Of a stretch of 37,279 nt of DNA, positions 7,882 to 16,501 are shown in pieces. Made by a program: the position numbers and the translations under genes. The notes under the pieces were generated by a model. The model was given only the letters and a program-made list of their open reading frames with translations, searched no databases and had not been told where the DNA came from. Each line of letters opens with the position of its first letter. The stretch's first letter is position 1. The stretch comes from Candidatus Acidiferrales bacterium (GTDB lineage: Bacteria > Acidobacteriota > Terriglobia > Acidiferrales > DATBWB01): positions 1-37,279 of the forward strand of contig DATBWB010000002.1 in NCBI GenBank assembly GCA_036514995.1, read 5' to 3'.

Positions 7882-9006
7882 TCAGAAATAGGGCGTGGGG
7901 ACGTCGCCCCAGCGTACGGTTGTCGGCGGCTTCTCCCGGCCCAGCACCGTGCGCTTGGCCAGATCGAGTTTCACCAGCACGATGCTTTCGCGCTTGACCG
8001 CGTGCTTGACGATCTCCAGCCCCTGCGTGTTCCCGTCATACATCAGAACGCGCGTGAAAAGCACCTTGAGCGCATCGGGATTGAACTGGCGCGGTGTGTA
8101 GTGCCCACCCTCTTGCTGGGTCTCCATGGGCAGGTCAGGCAGGCGCCAGGCGATGGGCACAACATAGGCCAGGAATTTTTCCCCTTGGCCGTAGCCTTCC
8201 GCGCGCAACGCTTCTGCCACGTTGCCATCGGCCAGGGCGAGTTTGGTTGCCTGTTCGAGCCGCCCAGGGGCTAATTGCGCCGGGGAGAGCACAACCAAGT
8301 CCGCCGTGGCAAACGACGAGATATGCTGGAGAGAATAATTCTGCAACCAGGAACCTGCCAGTAGAGCGCCGCTAAGCAGCAACGCATACACTGCCGCCAG
8401 CCCCAGCCCGCGTTGCCAACCTCTTTCCGGCAGCCAGCCCGGGACCCAGCCGAACCAGCTTCGGGGGAAAAACATCCCGGTACGGGCAAGATAGCTGCGG
8501 TAGCTTTCGCCGTAACGGGCCAAGCAGCTCCGCTCTTCGTGCCGCGCCAAGAAGTAGTAGAGGAAGAGCATGGTGACGTAGCCCACCAGCACCAGAAACC
8601 GTGGCCAGTGCAGCAACACGCCGATGCCCATCACGCCCACGGTGAGGTATTGCGGATGGCGAATCCAGCGGTAGAGCCCCCCGCTCACCACCTGCCCGCG
8701 TCGCAGAAGCTTCGACCCGTACACCTGCGCAAAGCCGATGGCGAACAGAATGAGTCCGGCCAGGAAGATACCCTCGTTCCAGCGGGAAAGCGCCTCCAAC
8801 GTCTGCGAGGAGGTATGGGAAAAGTGCGGCAGGAAGAAGCGGTCAAGCCAGGCCGTCGCCGGGGAGCTCCCGATCAGGTTGAGGAATGGAGCGTAGGCAG
8901 AGTAGTAGTAGAGCGCGAACGGGCTGATCATAAACAGGATTTCAAAGACGATGACGATGTAAACCAGCCAGACAGCAGGCCTCCACCCGACCCGGGTTAG
9001 ACTCAT
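7882..9006 (-). CDS. isoprenylcysteine-methyltransferase-like integral membrane protein
   Basis: The 374-residue protein has an ICMT/PEMT-type methyltransferase core: GGLYRWIRHPQY (residues 109-120), a hydrophobic stretch, then HEE at 156-158 and the YGESYRSY segment at 165-172. This is the SAM-binding pattern shared by isoprenylcysteine carboxyl methyltransferases and phospholipid methyltransferases. Membrane segments lie near 12-36, 80-96, 121-152 and 200-220. The last 140 residues or so follow the final membrane segment, have no domain I recognise, and are unusual for a minimal ICMT protein. A GGAGAGG Shine-Dalgarno precedes the ATG. The true acceptor, lipid or protein, cannot be inferred. 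The gene is convergent with the cox operon and downstream of the TPR gene. Confidence 0.75.
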   Translation of the reverse strand: MSLTRVGWRPAVWLVYIVIVFEILFMISPFALYYYSAYAPFLNLIGSSPATAWLDRFFLPHFSHTSSQTLEALSRWNEGIFLAGLILFAIGFAQVYGSKLLRRGQVVSGGLYRWIRHPQYLTVGVMGIGVLLHWPRFLVLVGYVTMLFLYYFLARHEERSCLARYGESYRSYLARTGMFFPRSWFGWVPGWLPERGWQRGLGLAAVYALLLSGALLAGSWLQNYSLQHISSFATADLVVLSPAQLAPGRLEQATKLALADGNVAEALRAEGYGQGEKFLAYVVPIAWRLPDLPMETQQEGGHYTPRQFNPDALKVLFTRVLMYDGNTQGLEIVKHAVKRESIVLVKLDLAKRTVLGREKPPTTVRWGDVPTPYF

Positions 9007-9098
9007 GCGCCTCTCCGTGTGGAACGAGAATTTTCGATTTCAACTTTCCCTTTGGGCAAGTTCGTACGCCTTTCCAATTCAAAAAACCGGCAACCGAA

Positions 9099-9452
9099 TC
9101 AAGATGGAGGCGACTGCTTGTCTTTGAGTTGTTGTTTCCAACCCAGGATGCGGGCCTGGGAGGCGGCCGCCTCAGCCTCGGGGATCAGGCCTTTCTTTTG
9201 ATAGAAGATGGAAAGACTTGTGTGGGCGAGGACGTCGTCGGGATCGATCTCGGCAATGCGTTTGGCAGCTTCGATGGCCCGGTCAAATTCGCCTTTGGCG
9301 GCATAGGATTGGGCCAAACCGTGAAGGGCGTCGGTGTAGGCGGGATCGATGGCAAGAGCTTCCTCGTACGCCCGAATCGCATCGTCTTGCTTGCCTGAAG
9401 CGAAAAGGTCCACGCCGCGGAAGTAACAATCTTCTTTGTCCTTATCGGTCAT
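9099..9452 (-). CDS. small tetratricopeptide repeat protein
   Basis: This protein of 117 residues is made almost entirely of three TPR units, about residues 8-41, 42-75 and 76-109. The TPR signature residues are visible: A..YEEALAIDP, A..GLAQSYAAKGEFDRAIEAAKRIAEIDP and a third FYQKKG turn. TPR proteins are scaffolds for protein contacts; no catalytic function is expected. There is no signal peptide, so it is probably cytoplasmic. It lies 92 bases upstream of the ICMT-like gene on the same strand and may share its transcript. Confidence 0.85.
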   Translation of the reverse strand: MTDKDKEDCYFRGVDLFASGKQDDAIRAYEEALAIDPAYTDALHGLAQSYAAKGEFDRAIEAAKRIAEIDPDDVLAHTSLSIFYQKKGLIPEAEAAASQARILGWKQQLKDKQSPPS

Positions 9453-9594
9453 GGTCCCTCGAAGACCTGAGTATTTTCCCGCTCGGATCGAGCCGGAAGC
9501 CTCATCTCCGGTGGGGCCTCATTCTAGCATCCAAGGTTGCCGCGGGGAAGGCGGGCTCAGGGGGAGTAGAATAGCGGAGGGGGAATGGGGCGGG

Positions 9595-9819
9595 ATGTTG
9601 ACCGCTTGGAAGTCCATGTGGAGGATGAGCCGGGGGTACCGGCTTCGGCCTTGGAGAAGCCCCTACTTGCGCTGGCGGCTCGAAACCTACTTCGGTGTTC
9701 ACGCCGAGAAACTGACGCGGCAAGAGTTTTGCCGGCTGATCTGGCGGGAGCGGAAAAGGATCAAGGAGTTCTTCGACTGGGCGGAAGAAACCAGGGCAGC
9801 CGTGGGCAAAACATTTTGA
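9595..9819 (+). CDS. small basic protein of unknown function
   Basis: This 74-residue protein is rich in Arg, Trp and Tyr at its N-terminus (about WRSPYLRWRLETYFG). An amphipathic acidic/basic helix follows (RQEFCRLIWRERKRIKEFFDWAEE). I do not recognise a named family. The ATG at 9595 is chosen over the more upstream in-frame start at 9436 because GGGGAATGGGGCGGG lies just before it and the upstream part is low-complexity and overlaps the 5' side of the TPR gene. A sigma70-like promoter for the next gene begins at the end of this gene. Confidence 0.6.
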   Translation: MLTAWKSMWRMSRGYRLRPWRSPYLRWRLETYFGVHAEKLTRQEFCRLIWRERKRIKEFFDWAEETRAAVGKTF

Positions 9820-9843
9820 TGGTGTCACGCAAAGTCGTATAAT
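9816..9843 (+). promoter_or_regulatory. candidate promoter for the AmrS gene
   Basis: TTGATG (9816-9821) and a perfect TATAAT (9838-9843) are separated by 16 bases. Transcription would begin near 9850, giving a leader of about 46 bases before the GTG start at 9896. The -35 box overlaps the stop end of the small upstream gene. Confidence 0.55.
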
Positions 9844-9895
9844 GGTCTAAAGCCCTTGAACTTGGCCCGCGGAGGGATATGAAGGTAGGACTTCT

Positions 9896-11014
9896 GTGGA
9901 AGATCTGAAGGTTCTGCAAAAGACGGAGACGCTCAAAGAAGCTCGCTGGTGGGAAACAGAGAGCGATGGCCGGGCGCATTGCTATCTCTGCCCGCGTCAT
10001 TGTCATATCGGCGAGGGCAAGACCGGATTCTGCTTTATCCGGGTGAACGTCGGCGGAAAACTCTACAGCCTCGGTTACGCTTCGCCGGCCGCCATACAGA
10101 TTGATCCCATCGAGAAGAAACCCTTGAATCACTTCTTGCCCGGAACGCGGATTCTTTCGATGGGGACAGCCGGGTGCAACATGGGGTGCTTCTTCTGCCA
10201 GAACTGGGACATTTCCAAATCGAAGCACGACCAGGTGAACTCGGCCTATCTCCCGCCCGAGGACGTGGTGAAACTGGCCATCCGTTACGGTTGTCCGAGC
10301 CTGGCCTTCACCTACAACGAGCCGACGATCTGGGGCGAGTACGTCGTGGATATCGCGCAAGCGGCGCACGAGGCGGGATTGAACACGGTGATGGTGACGA
10401 ACGGTTATGTCACCCGCGAGGCCTTCCACGACATCTACGATTATATTGACGCCGCCAACGTGGACTTGAAGGCCTTCACCGAAACGTTCTATTCCAAGAT
10501 TACCCTGTCTCATTTTGGGCCTGTGCTCGAGGTATTGAAGTGGCTCAAGACGGAGACCAACGTTTGGTTTGAAATTACCAACCTGATGATCCCCGGACTC
10601 AACGACGATCCGGCGGAGACGCAGAAGCTGGCCGAGTGGATCCTGAAGGAGCTGGGGACCGATGTGCCCTTACACTTTACCGCGTTTCATCCGGACTTCA
10701 AGCTGAGGGACCGGCCAAAAACGCCGCCGGAAACGCTCCACCGGGCGCGACAGATCGCCATGGAAGTGGGGTTGAAGTACGTCTATGAGGGCAACATCTA
10801 CAGCGAGGGGGCGCACACCTACTGCCCCGGCTGCGGCGGAAAGCTCGTCGAGCGCTCCTGGCACGACGTCTTGGAAAACCGCATGAAGGCCGGGCGGTGT
10901 CTCACCTGCGGCACCGCCATTCCGGGAGTCTGGAACAACCTCAGGGGGAAGACGCCGCCGGCAATCCTCGAGGAATCTCGCCGCGTGGAAGAGAAGTACG
11001 GGTTGGAGCTGTAG
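9896..11014 (+). CDS. amrS: AmmeMemoRadiSam-system radical SAM enzyme
   Basis: This 372-residue radical SAM enzyme belongs to the AmrS group, related to pyruvate-formate-lyase activating enzymes. The radical SAM cluster is CNMGCFFC (Cys94, Cys98, Cys101). An N-terminal cysteine set Cys29, Cys32, Cys36 and Cys46 (CYLCPRHC...GFC) precedes it, as in the family. A C-terminal zinc-ribbon-like pair (CPGCGGK and CLTCGT) ends the protein. In other genomes this enzyme is linked with AMMECR1 and Memo proteins in a system of unclear substrate; neither partner is in this window. The GTG start has AGGTAGGA at 9883-9890. The gene name is a family assignment. Confidence 0.9.
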   Translation: MEDLKVLQKTETLKEARWWETESDGRAHCYLCPRHCHIGEGKTGFCFIRVNVGGKLYSLGYASPAAIQIDPIEKKPLNHFLPGTRILSMGTAGCNMGCFFCQNWDISKSKHDQVNSAYLPPEDVVKLAIRYGCPSLAFTYNEPTIWGEYVVDIAQAAHEAGLNTVMVTNGYVTREAFHDIYDYIDAANVDLKAFTETFYSKITLSHFGPVLEVLKWLKTETNVWFEITNLMIPGLNDDPAETQKLAEWILKELGTDVPLHFTAFHPDFKLRDRPKTPPETLHRARQIAMEVGLKYVYEGNIYSEGAHTYCPGCGGKLVERSWHDVLENRMKAGRCLTCGTAIPGVWNNLRGKTPPAILEESRRVEEKYGLEL

Positions 11015-11169
11015 CCTCTCACCCGGTCCTGCATCGGACTGCTTCAGCCAATCAGCTTCCTATCGTTCACCGGGAGCCACCCGCTGAGCTCGCTCCCCAC
11101 ACCTCACCCCATATTGTCAGCCCGGCAACACCGCCCGTCATGAATGGTCAGGCTTCACCCGCACCCGCC

Positions 11170-11189
11170 TATCGGGATAAATCCCGATA
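11170..11189. terminator. hairpin between convergent genes
   Basis: TATCGGGAT (11170-11178), AA, ATCCCGATA (11181-11189) form a perfect 9-bp stem between amrS and the convergent TonB receptor gene. No T-tract follows on either strand, so its role in termination is only possible. It may also be a repetitive palindrome. Confidence 0.35.
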
Positions 11190-11202
11190 CTCCTTGGGGG
11201 AG

Positions 11203-14200
11203 CTACCAGAGAAATTTCACCGCCAGTTGCAGCGTGCGCGGCCCGGGTCCGGGGTTGGCGCTCCCGCCGCCCGGGTGGTCATAGGTACCCACAAACGTCC
11301 CGAAGATGGACTGCGGGAAAAAGCAGGTAGTGTTCACCGGGCAATTGGTGGTGGCAGTGGCGGCGCTAGCCCTGCTCAAGTTGAACTGAATGCTGTTGGC
11401 GTCGCGGAAGTTGGGCCGGTTAAAGAGATTGAAGGCTTCGAAGAGGAACTGGAACCGAGCGCGCTCGTAGATCGGGAAGTCGTGGCCGAGGCGCATGTCG
11501 AAGCTGACTTGCTTGGGCAGGGTGTTGGTATTCCGGCTGAAGCCGGAAACACGGTCGGTAGAGCTGTTGGTGTCGTTGTTCGGGTCGCCGCCAAGCCGGC
11601 TCGAGTAATGCTTGCCGTTCTGAGCCTGGAGGATGCCGCTGAAGGACCAGTGCCCCAAGGCATGCCGGACGAAGAACTTCTCATGCTTGTTCAAGTAGTC
11701 AAGCTCCCATACATAACGGGCCACGAAGCGGTGACGAAAGTCTTGATCGGAAAGGCCACGCTCGTCCCGGAGACCCTTGGGGTTGGCCGCCAGTTTCGAG
11801 TCATCGACGCCCACCACCACGGCCGTGAAATCGGGCTTGTCGTCGATGGCCTTCGACAACGTGTAGCTCACCCCAAGCTGAACGTGGTAGCTGAAGCGCT
11901 TGTTCAGATTGAAGGCCGCCCCGTGATAAATCGAGTTGGCGTTCGATTGGAATTCGGTGATACGGCGGAAGTTTGAAGCCGGGCGCGTGGAGGGAAAGCG
12001 CAGAACAGCCATCGAACCGCCCGTGGAAATGGGAAAGGTGGTGGGCACGGGGTCAGACAGGTTAACGTCATTGCTGCGCGATAGGTGCGTGCCCTTGACA
12101 AACAGGTAGCTGGCACCCACCGACCAGTTGGCGGCGAGTTCCACCTCCATTCCCAGGGAGCCCTGCTGGACGGACGGTTGGACGTAATCGCCGGCGAAGA
12201 CGTAGAGGTTGGGAGTGGCCAGTGCAGCGCCGGTCGGCGGCGCAGCCAGGATATTGGGATAGGCGGGCACGAAAGCCAAATTTCCCGCCACATCAAGGTT
12301 GAGGACTTGCAAACCGTTTTGCGAGGTTGCTGTGGCCGTCATGATCGAGGGCGTCCGGCCATAGTAAATCCCGTACCCCCCGCGCACAACCCATTGCCGC
12401 CGGAAACGCGGCGACCAGGCAAACCCCAACCGTGAGCCGAAATTGTTCTTGTCGGTGTTCATCTGCCCCGTGTTCACCCCGCGTGCGGCCAGTTGCGGGT
12501 CCGGATTGAATAGCGAGGGTTTGGCGTTGGTTTGCACGTCATACCGCAAGCCGAAGGACAGGGTAAGGTTCGAGGTGGCGCGGTATTCATCCTGCACGAA
12601 CCAGGAGTATTCAGTGATGTCGGGGTGCGTCGTCGGGCCGCTCGTCCCGGCCCCGCCAAAGCCTTGCTGATATCGCCCCGTGAGGGGCGCAGCGGCATCC
12701 GGCCGCCGATTGTCCAGAAGGTCCGCCAAGCTGAAAAAGGTATAGGAACCACTGAACAACCCGGGAAAGAAGTTCAGGATGCGCTCCAGATTGATATCCG
12801 TGCCCAACCTGAAGCTATGTTTCCCGCGCACGTAGGAGACATTGTCCACGAACTGGCCGCGGTTGATGGTGGTCTCCCGAGGAGAGAAGTTATTGCGGCC
12901 AATGAGCAAGAAGTTGGTGCCGGCCTCGCGTAGAACCGCCTCCGGCTCAGTGCTGTTGGCGGTGCCGGGTTCTGAATCACGGCCCCACTGGAAGCGGAAC
13001 TCGTTGATCCAATTCGACCCGAGCGTCGAGACCAGGCTCCCGGAGAGCGTATGCGTGCGCACCAGGCTATCGCCGGTGTGATCACGAACGGAGAGGTCGC
13101 CGCTATTCTCGAGTGAGCCGCCGGTGAAGCGCTGGTGGTTGTACCGCACACTCAGGTTGTGGTTCGACGTGATGCGCCAATCTACCTTCCCAAGGAAGAC
13201 GTCCTGATCGAGCAGGCGCTGATAGTCTTGAATGCGTGGACCGAGGAAGGAGTCTGCCGCCGCAGCCCTGCAGGCAGCCGCGACAGCACCCGAGGTAGCC
13301 GGGCAAATAATCGAGTTCGGCTCCTTGCGCCGCTGGGCCTCGTAGTTGACCAGCCAGAAGGCCTTGTCACGCACGATAGGTCCGCCGGCGACGGCGCCGA
13401 ACTGCCAGACGCGCAGCGGCGGCTTGGCGCGACCCAATCGGTTCAACTCCCACTTGTTGGCGTTCAGGCGGTTGTCCCGGTAGAAGGTAAACAGCGCCCC
13501 ATGCAGCTCGTTGGTGCCGGTCTTGGTGACCACGTTGATGACGGCGCCGCCGGCGCGGCCATACTCGGCTGAATAGCTATTCGTCTTCACTTGAAACTCG
13601 GCCACCGCCTCCTGGCTGAACTGAAAGGGAGCGCGCACCCCCGTTCGGCCGAGCGCCTGACCGAAGAAGTTGTTGTTGTTGTCCACGCCGTCGATCTGTA
13701 GGCTGTTGAGCGTGCCCTTCAGGCCGCCAAAGTTGATATCGCCGGCGCGGTTGTTGTCGCGGACGACGCCCGGAGTCAGAAGCACAAAGTCCAGATAATT
13801 GCGGCCGTGAATGGGGAGCTCGCGCACCGCCGCATCGTCCACCACGCTCGAGGTTTGCGTCCGGGTGGTTTCGACCAGGGGAATTGCTGCCGTGACCTCC
13901 ACCACCTCTTGGGCGGCGCCAACCTTCAGCTCCACGTCGAGCGTGGCCACCCGTCCCACGTTTACTGGCACGTTGGTCTGGAGTGTCGTGGCGAAATTGG
14001 CGGCCTCGACTCGCAACTCATAAAGGCCGACGGGCAACAGCGGCAGGTTGTAGTAGCCGTCGGGCCCGGTGGTTGTCTCCCGGGTGTAGCCGGTTTCCAG
14101 ATGCTTGAGCGTCACCTTGGCATTCGGAATGACCCCACCCGAGGGATCGGTTACTGTGCCGCGCAACGTCCCTGTAGTCGCTTCCGATTGCCCCCACAAC

Positions 14201-14271
14201 TGGCCAACCTGGCTCAGCCCGACCACAATCATGATAACAAACACAACCAATAACCCGCGTTTCTGGAGCAT
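11203..14271 (-). CDS. Oar-type TonB-dependent outer membrane receptor
   Basis: This 1022-residue receptor has a signal peptide (residues 1-27, MLQKRGLLVVF to QLWG). A carboxypeptidase regulatory-like beta-sandwich follows (GTLRGTVTDPSG near 33 to about 110). Next come the plug domain, with LPIHGRNYLDFVLLTPGV and QIDGVDNNNNFF, and a very large beta-barrel ending in an aromatic residue (AVKFLW). This layout is the Oar family common in Acidobacteriota, where many paralogues take up polymers or peptides; the ligand is unknown. The upstream in-frame extension to 14388 was rejected, since ATG 14271 has a GGGGG Shine-Dalgarno 6 bases before it and the signal peptide begins there. It is divergent from the pil operon. 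Confidence 0.93.
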   Translation of the reverse strand: MLQKRGLLVVFVIMIVVGLSQVGQLWGQSEATTGTLRGTVTDPSGGVIPNAKVTLKHLETGYTRETTTGPDGYYNLPLLPVGLYELRVEAANFATTLQTNVPVNVGRVATLDVELKVGAAQEVVEVTAAIPLVETTRTQTSSVVDDAAVRELPIHGRNYLDFVLLTPGVVRDNNRAGDINFGGLKGTLNSLQIDGVDNNNNFFGQALGRTGVRAPFQFSQEAVAEFQVKTNSYSAEYGRAGGAVINVVTKTGTNELHGALFTFYRDNRLNANKWELNRLGRAKPPLRVWQFGAVAGGPIVRDKAFWLVNYEAQRRKEPNSIICPATSGAVAAACRAAAADSFLGPRIQDYQRLLDQDVFLGKVDWRITSNHNLSVRYNHQRFTGGSLENSGDLSVRDHTGDSLVRTHTLSGSLVSTLGSNWINEFRFQWGRDSEPGTANSTEPEAVLREAGTNFLLIGRNNFSPRETTINRGQFVDNVSYVRGKHSFRLGTDINLERILNFFPGLFSGSYTFFSLADLLDNRRPDAAAPLTGRYQQGFGGAGTSGPTTHPDITEYSWFVQDEYRATSNLTLSFGLRYDVQTNAKPSLFNPDPQLAARGVNTGQMNTDKNNFGSRLGFAWSPRFRRQWVVRGGYGIYYGRTPSIMTATATSQNGLQVLNLDVAGNLAFVPAYPNILAAPPTGAALATPNLYVFAGDYVQPSVQQGSLGMEVELAANWSVGASYLFVKGTHLSRSNDVNLSDPVPTTFPISTGGSMAVLRFPSTRPASNFRRITEFQSNANSIYHGAAFNLNKRFSYHVQLGVSYTLSKAIDDKPDFTAVVVGVDDSKLAANPKGLRDERGLSDQDFRHRFVARYVWELDYLNKHEKFFVRHALGHWSFSGILQAQNGKHYSSRLGGDPNNDTNSSTDRVSGFSRNTNTLPKQVSFDMRLGHDFPIYERARFQFLFEAFNLFNRPNFRDANSIQFNLSRASAATATTNCPVNTTCFFPQSIFGTFVGTYDHPGGGSANPGPGPRTLQLAVKFLW

Positions 14272-14317
14272 GATGACCCCCTGCTGAAGATTGCTTTTCC
14301 AAACGGTCGTGCCGCAA

Positions 14318-14346
14318 AAACTACAGAAACTTCCCCAGGAAGTCAA
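14318..14346 (-). promoter_or_regulatory. candidate promoter of the TonB receptor gene
   Basis: On the minus strand TTGACT (14346-14341) and TAGTTT (14323-14318) are separated by 17 bases. Transcription would start near 14311, about 40 bases before the ATG at 14271. The -35 is near consensus and the -10 matches three of six bases. Confidence 0.5.
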
Positions 14347-14489
14347 GTGATGATTCGGTTTGCAGGCTGCCTTCCACTGGAGGCCCAAAGAGCATCCAGA
14401 CCGCCAGGCCGGGGGAGGTATGTCCGCGATTGCAGGCGATTTAGGGCAATTAGAGGGTGTACTGCCAAGAACTGCCTAGATATTTTTCC
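14347..14489. other. intergenic region between divergent promoters
   Basis: The region from the TonB start (14271) to the HTH start (14617) is 345 bases without a gene. It contains the two candidate promoters at 14318-14346 and 14490-14518. The middle holds no ORF or structured RNA that I can support. Confidence 0.7.
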
Positions 14490-14518
14490 TTGACAGCCAC
14501 GGCCAGAATGTGAAAGAT
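14490..14518 (+). promoter_or_regulatory. candidate promoter of the pil operon
   Basis: A perfect -35 TTGACA (14490-14495) and a weak -10 AAAGAT (14513-14518) are spaced by 17 bases, ahead of the HTH-pilM cluster. The leader to 14617 would be about 90 bases. No clear operator is visible. Confidence 0.45.
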
Positions 14519-14616
14519 AGGGGCAGCCTGATTTTAGCCTACCCCCTGCGTGAGCAAGCGTTCACGTCTTTTTCCCAGCCTAGCCCCTTCATGGGGAGGT
14601 ACGCGAGTTCCCGAAG

Positions 14617-14820
14617 ATGGCTGAGCTTCGCGAAGTGATGAATATCCGGCAGGCTTCCCAATACCTGGGCGTTTCACCCGATACGCTCTACCGTTACGTG
14701 TATCAAGACAAGATCCCTGCGTTCAAGTTGGGGAATCGCTGGAAGTTCAAGAAGACGATCCTGGATCGGTGGATGGAAAAGCAAATGATTCGTTCCGGGG
14801 AAAGGCATCGGAGAAGGTAG
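14617..14820 (+). CDS. excisionase-family helix-turn-helix protein
   Basis: This protein of 67 residues carries the MerR-like excisionase HTH (HTH_17): NIRQASQYLGVSPDTLYRYV is helix-turn-helix, and IPAFKLGNRWKFKK is the wing. The C-terminal tail is basic. Such proteins bind DNA and often act as small regulators. Its place 16 bases before pilM suggests that it belongs to the pil transcript and may regulate it, which is inference. No Shine-Dalgarno is strong for ATG 14617; GGGGAGG at 14592-14598 is 18 bases away. ATG 14638 (MNIRQAS) is an alternative start that keeps the whole HTH. Confidence 0.85.
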   Translation: MAELREVMNIRQASQYLGVSPDTLYRYVYQDKIPAFKLGNRWKFKKTILDRWMEKQMIRSGERHRRR

Positions 14821-14836
14821 CGCGGTCGCCGGGGGA

Positions 14837-15898
14837 ATGAAAATGTTTGGAAGGGGCAAAGCAAAAGCGGTGGTTGGGCTGGACATCGGATCGAGCTCGG
14901 TGAAGGCGGTGGAGCTGCGCCAGGGGAAGGTGGGGTTGGAGCTGGCCAACTATGGCATGGAGGCGCTGGGGCCGGACACGGTCGTCGATGGCGCCATCAT
15001 GGATGCCATCTCCGTTTCGGGCGCGATTGAAAAGATCTTTAGCGAGCAGCGGATCAAGACGAAGCATGTGGCCACGGCGGTCTCCGGGCATTCCGTGATC
15101 GTGAAGCGAGTCACGCTGCCTTTCATGTCCGAGGAAGAGCTTTACGATCGCATCCAGACGGAGGCAAGCCAGCACGTGCCCTTCGATATTTCTGACGTGA
15201 ACCTGGACTACAACGTGCTCGAGCAGGGCACCGAGACCCAGATGGATGTTTTGCTCGTCGCCGTCAAGAAGGAAAAGATTTTGAACCACACGAACGTGCT
15301 CAGCCAGGCGGGAAAAATCCCCAGCATCGTGGACATCGATGCTTTTGCCCTGCAGAACTGTTTCGAGGTCAACTATGACCCGGCGCCGGAGCAAACGGCG
15401 GCCTTGCTCAATATTGGCGCCAGCGTCATGAACATCAACATCGTGCGCAATGGCGTGCCCCTGTTCACCCGCGACGTTTCCGTGGGCGGAAACCAGTACA
15501 CCGACGCTCTGCAAAAGGAGCTCGACCTCAGCTACGAAGACGCCGAGGGATTGAAGCAGGGCCGGGCGGTGGCCGGGGTGACGGAGGAGCACCGCGCGGC
15601 TGTGCTGCATTCCGTCTCCGACATCCTCCTGCTGGAAACCCAAAAAACGTTCGACTTCTTCCGCGCCACCGCCACCGGAGAGGCCATCCAGCGAATCTAT
15701 GTGGCGGGCGGCTCGGCCAGGATTCCCGGTTTGCTCGAACTGTTGAAAGAAGAATTCAACGTGCCCGTGGAAGAGCTTTTTCCTTTTCGCAAGATCAGTT
15801 ACGACCCGGTGCGACACCCGGAAGAGCGCATTCGTGAGCTTGCACCCCGGCTGGCAGTTGCAGTCGGTTTGGCGCTGAGGAGCTTTGAGGCCATATGA
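14837..15898 (+). CDS. pilM: type IV pilus assembly protein PilM
   Basis: PilM is the actin-like cytoplasmic ATPase-fold protein of the type IV pilus alignment complex and binds the N-terminus of PilN. The 353 residues show the actin-fold phosphate 1 segment GLDIGSSSVKAVEL near residue 14, the phosphate 2 region LLNIGASVMNINIV, and the adenosine motif VAGGSARIPGL. The next start overlaps its stop (ATGA). The first ATG abuts its GGGGGA Shine-Dalgarno, so ATG 14843 two codons later, 7 bases from GGGGG, may be the actual start. Confidence 0.95.
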   Translation: MKMFGRGKAKAVVGLDIGSSSVKAVELRQGKVGLELANYGMEALGPDTVVDGAIMDAISVSGAIEKIFSEQRIKTKHVATAVSGHSVIVKRVTLPFMSEEELYDRIQTEASQHVPFDISDVNLDYNVLEQGTETQMDVLLVAVKKEKILNHTNVLSQAGKIPSIVDIDAFALQNCFEVNYDPAPEQTAALLNIGASVMNINIVRNGVPLFTRDVSVGGNQYTDALQKELDLSYEDAEGLKQGRAVAGVTEEHRAAVLHSVSDILLLETQKTFDFFRATATGEAIQRIYVAGGSARIPGLLELLKEEFNVPVEELFPFRKISYDPVRHPEERIRELAPRLAVAVGLALRSFEAI

Positions 15899-16491
15899 TA
15901 CGCATAAACCTTCTCGGAAGGCCCAGACCCAGAGCGGCACGCAGGGCGGTTCCGCTAGAAGCCACCATACAATTGGTGTTTTTGCTGAGTGCTCTGGCGG
16001 GAGCGGGGATCATCCTATTCTTGCATTATTGGTCCCTGGGTCGTGATGTTCAGTCCATCAACCGCAACGTAGCCATTCAGCAGCGAGAGAAGGATCGGCT
16101 GGCAACCCTCAAACAACAGGTGGAAGCGTTTGAGGTCCAGAAGCAGGTTCTCCAGCAGCGCATTGAGGTGATTGAGACCCTTCGCCGCAATCAGGCCGGG
16201 CCCGTCCAGCTACTCGACTCCCTCGGCGCTACCGTCAACCGCACCGAACTGCTCTGGCTGACCCAGATCAAGCAGACCGGCAACCAGCTCACCGTGGATG
16301 GAATGGCCGGGTCCAATCATGCCGTGGCCAACTTCATCACCAACTTGAAGCGGTCAGGCTATTTCCAAAACGTGGAAATTAAGGAATCGAAGCAGGACGA
16401 ACGCCGCCCCAGCGTGACGGCGTTTATCTTTTCGGTCACCTGCGAATTTGTCCCGCCCCGACCGGTCGGGGCCGCGCCGGCAAAGGGCTAG
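15895..16491 (+). CDS. pilN: type IV pilus assembly protein PilN
   Basis: This 198-residue inner-membrane protein begins with MIRINLLG, the conserved short cytoplasmic PilN peptide that docks on PilM. One transmembrane helix follows (about residues 25-46), then a coiled coil (about 50-95), then a periplasmic ferredoxin-like domain. It links PilM to PilO. The ATGA overlap with pilM shows coupling. Confidence 0.93.
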   Translation: MIRINLLGRPRPRAARRAVPLEATIQLVFLLSALAGAGIILFLHYWSLGRDVQSINRNVAIQQREKDRLATLKQQVEAFEVQKQVLQQRIEVIETLRRNQAGPVQLLDSLGATVNRTELLWLTQIKQTGNQLTVDGMAGSNHAVANFITNLKRSGYFQNVEIKESKQDERRPSVTAFIFSVTCEFVPPRPVGAAPAKG

Positions 16492-16501
16492 GGAGGGGGA
16501 G

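Noticed and set aside
10897-11976. 359-residue open frame on the plus strand
   Set aside because: It runs from the 3' end of amrS into the antisense of the TonB receptor; no conserved features.
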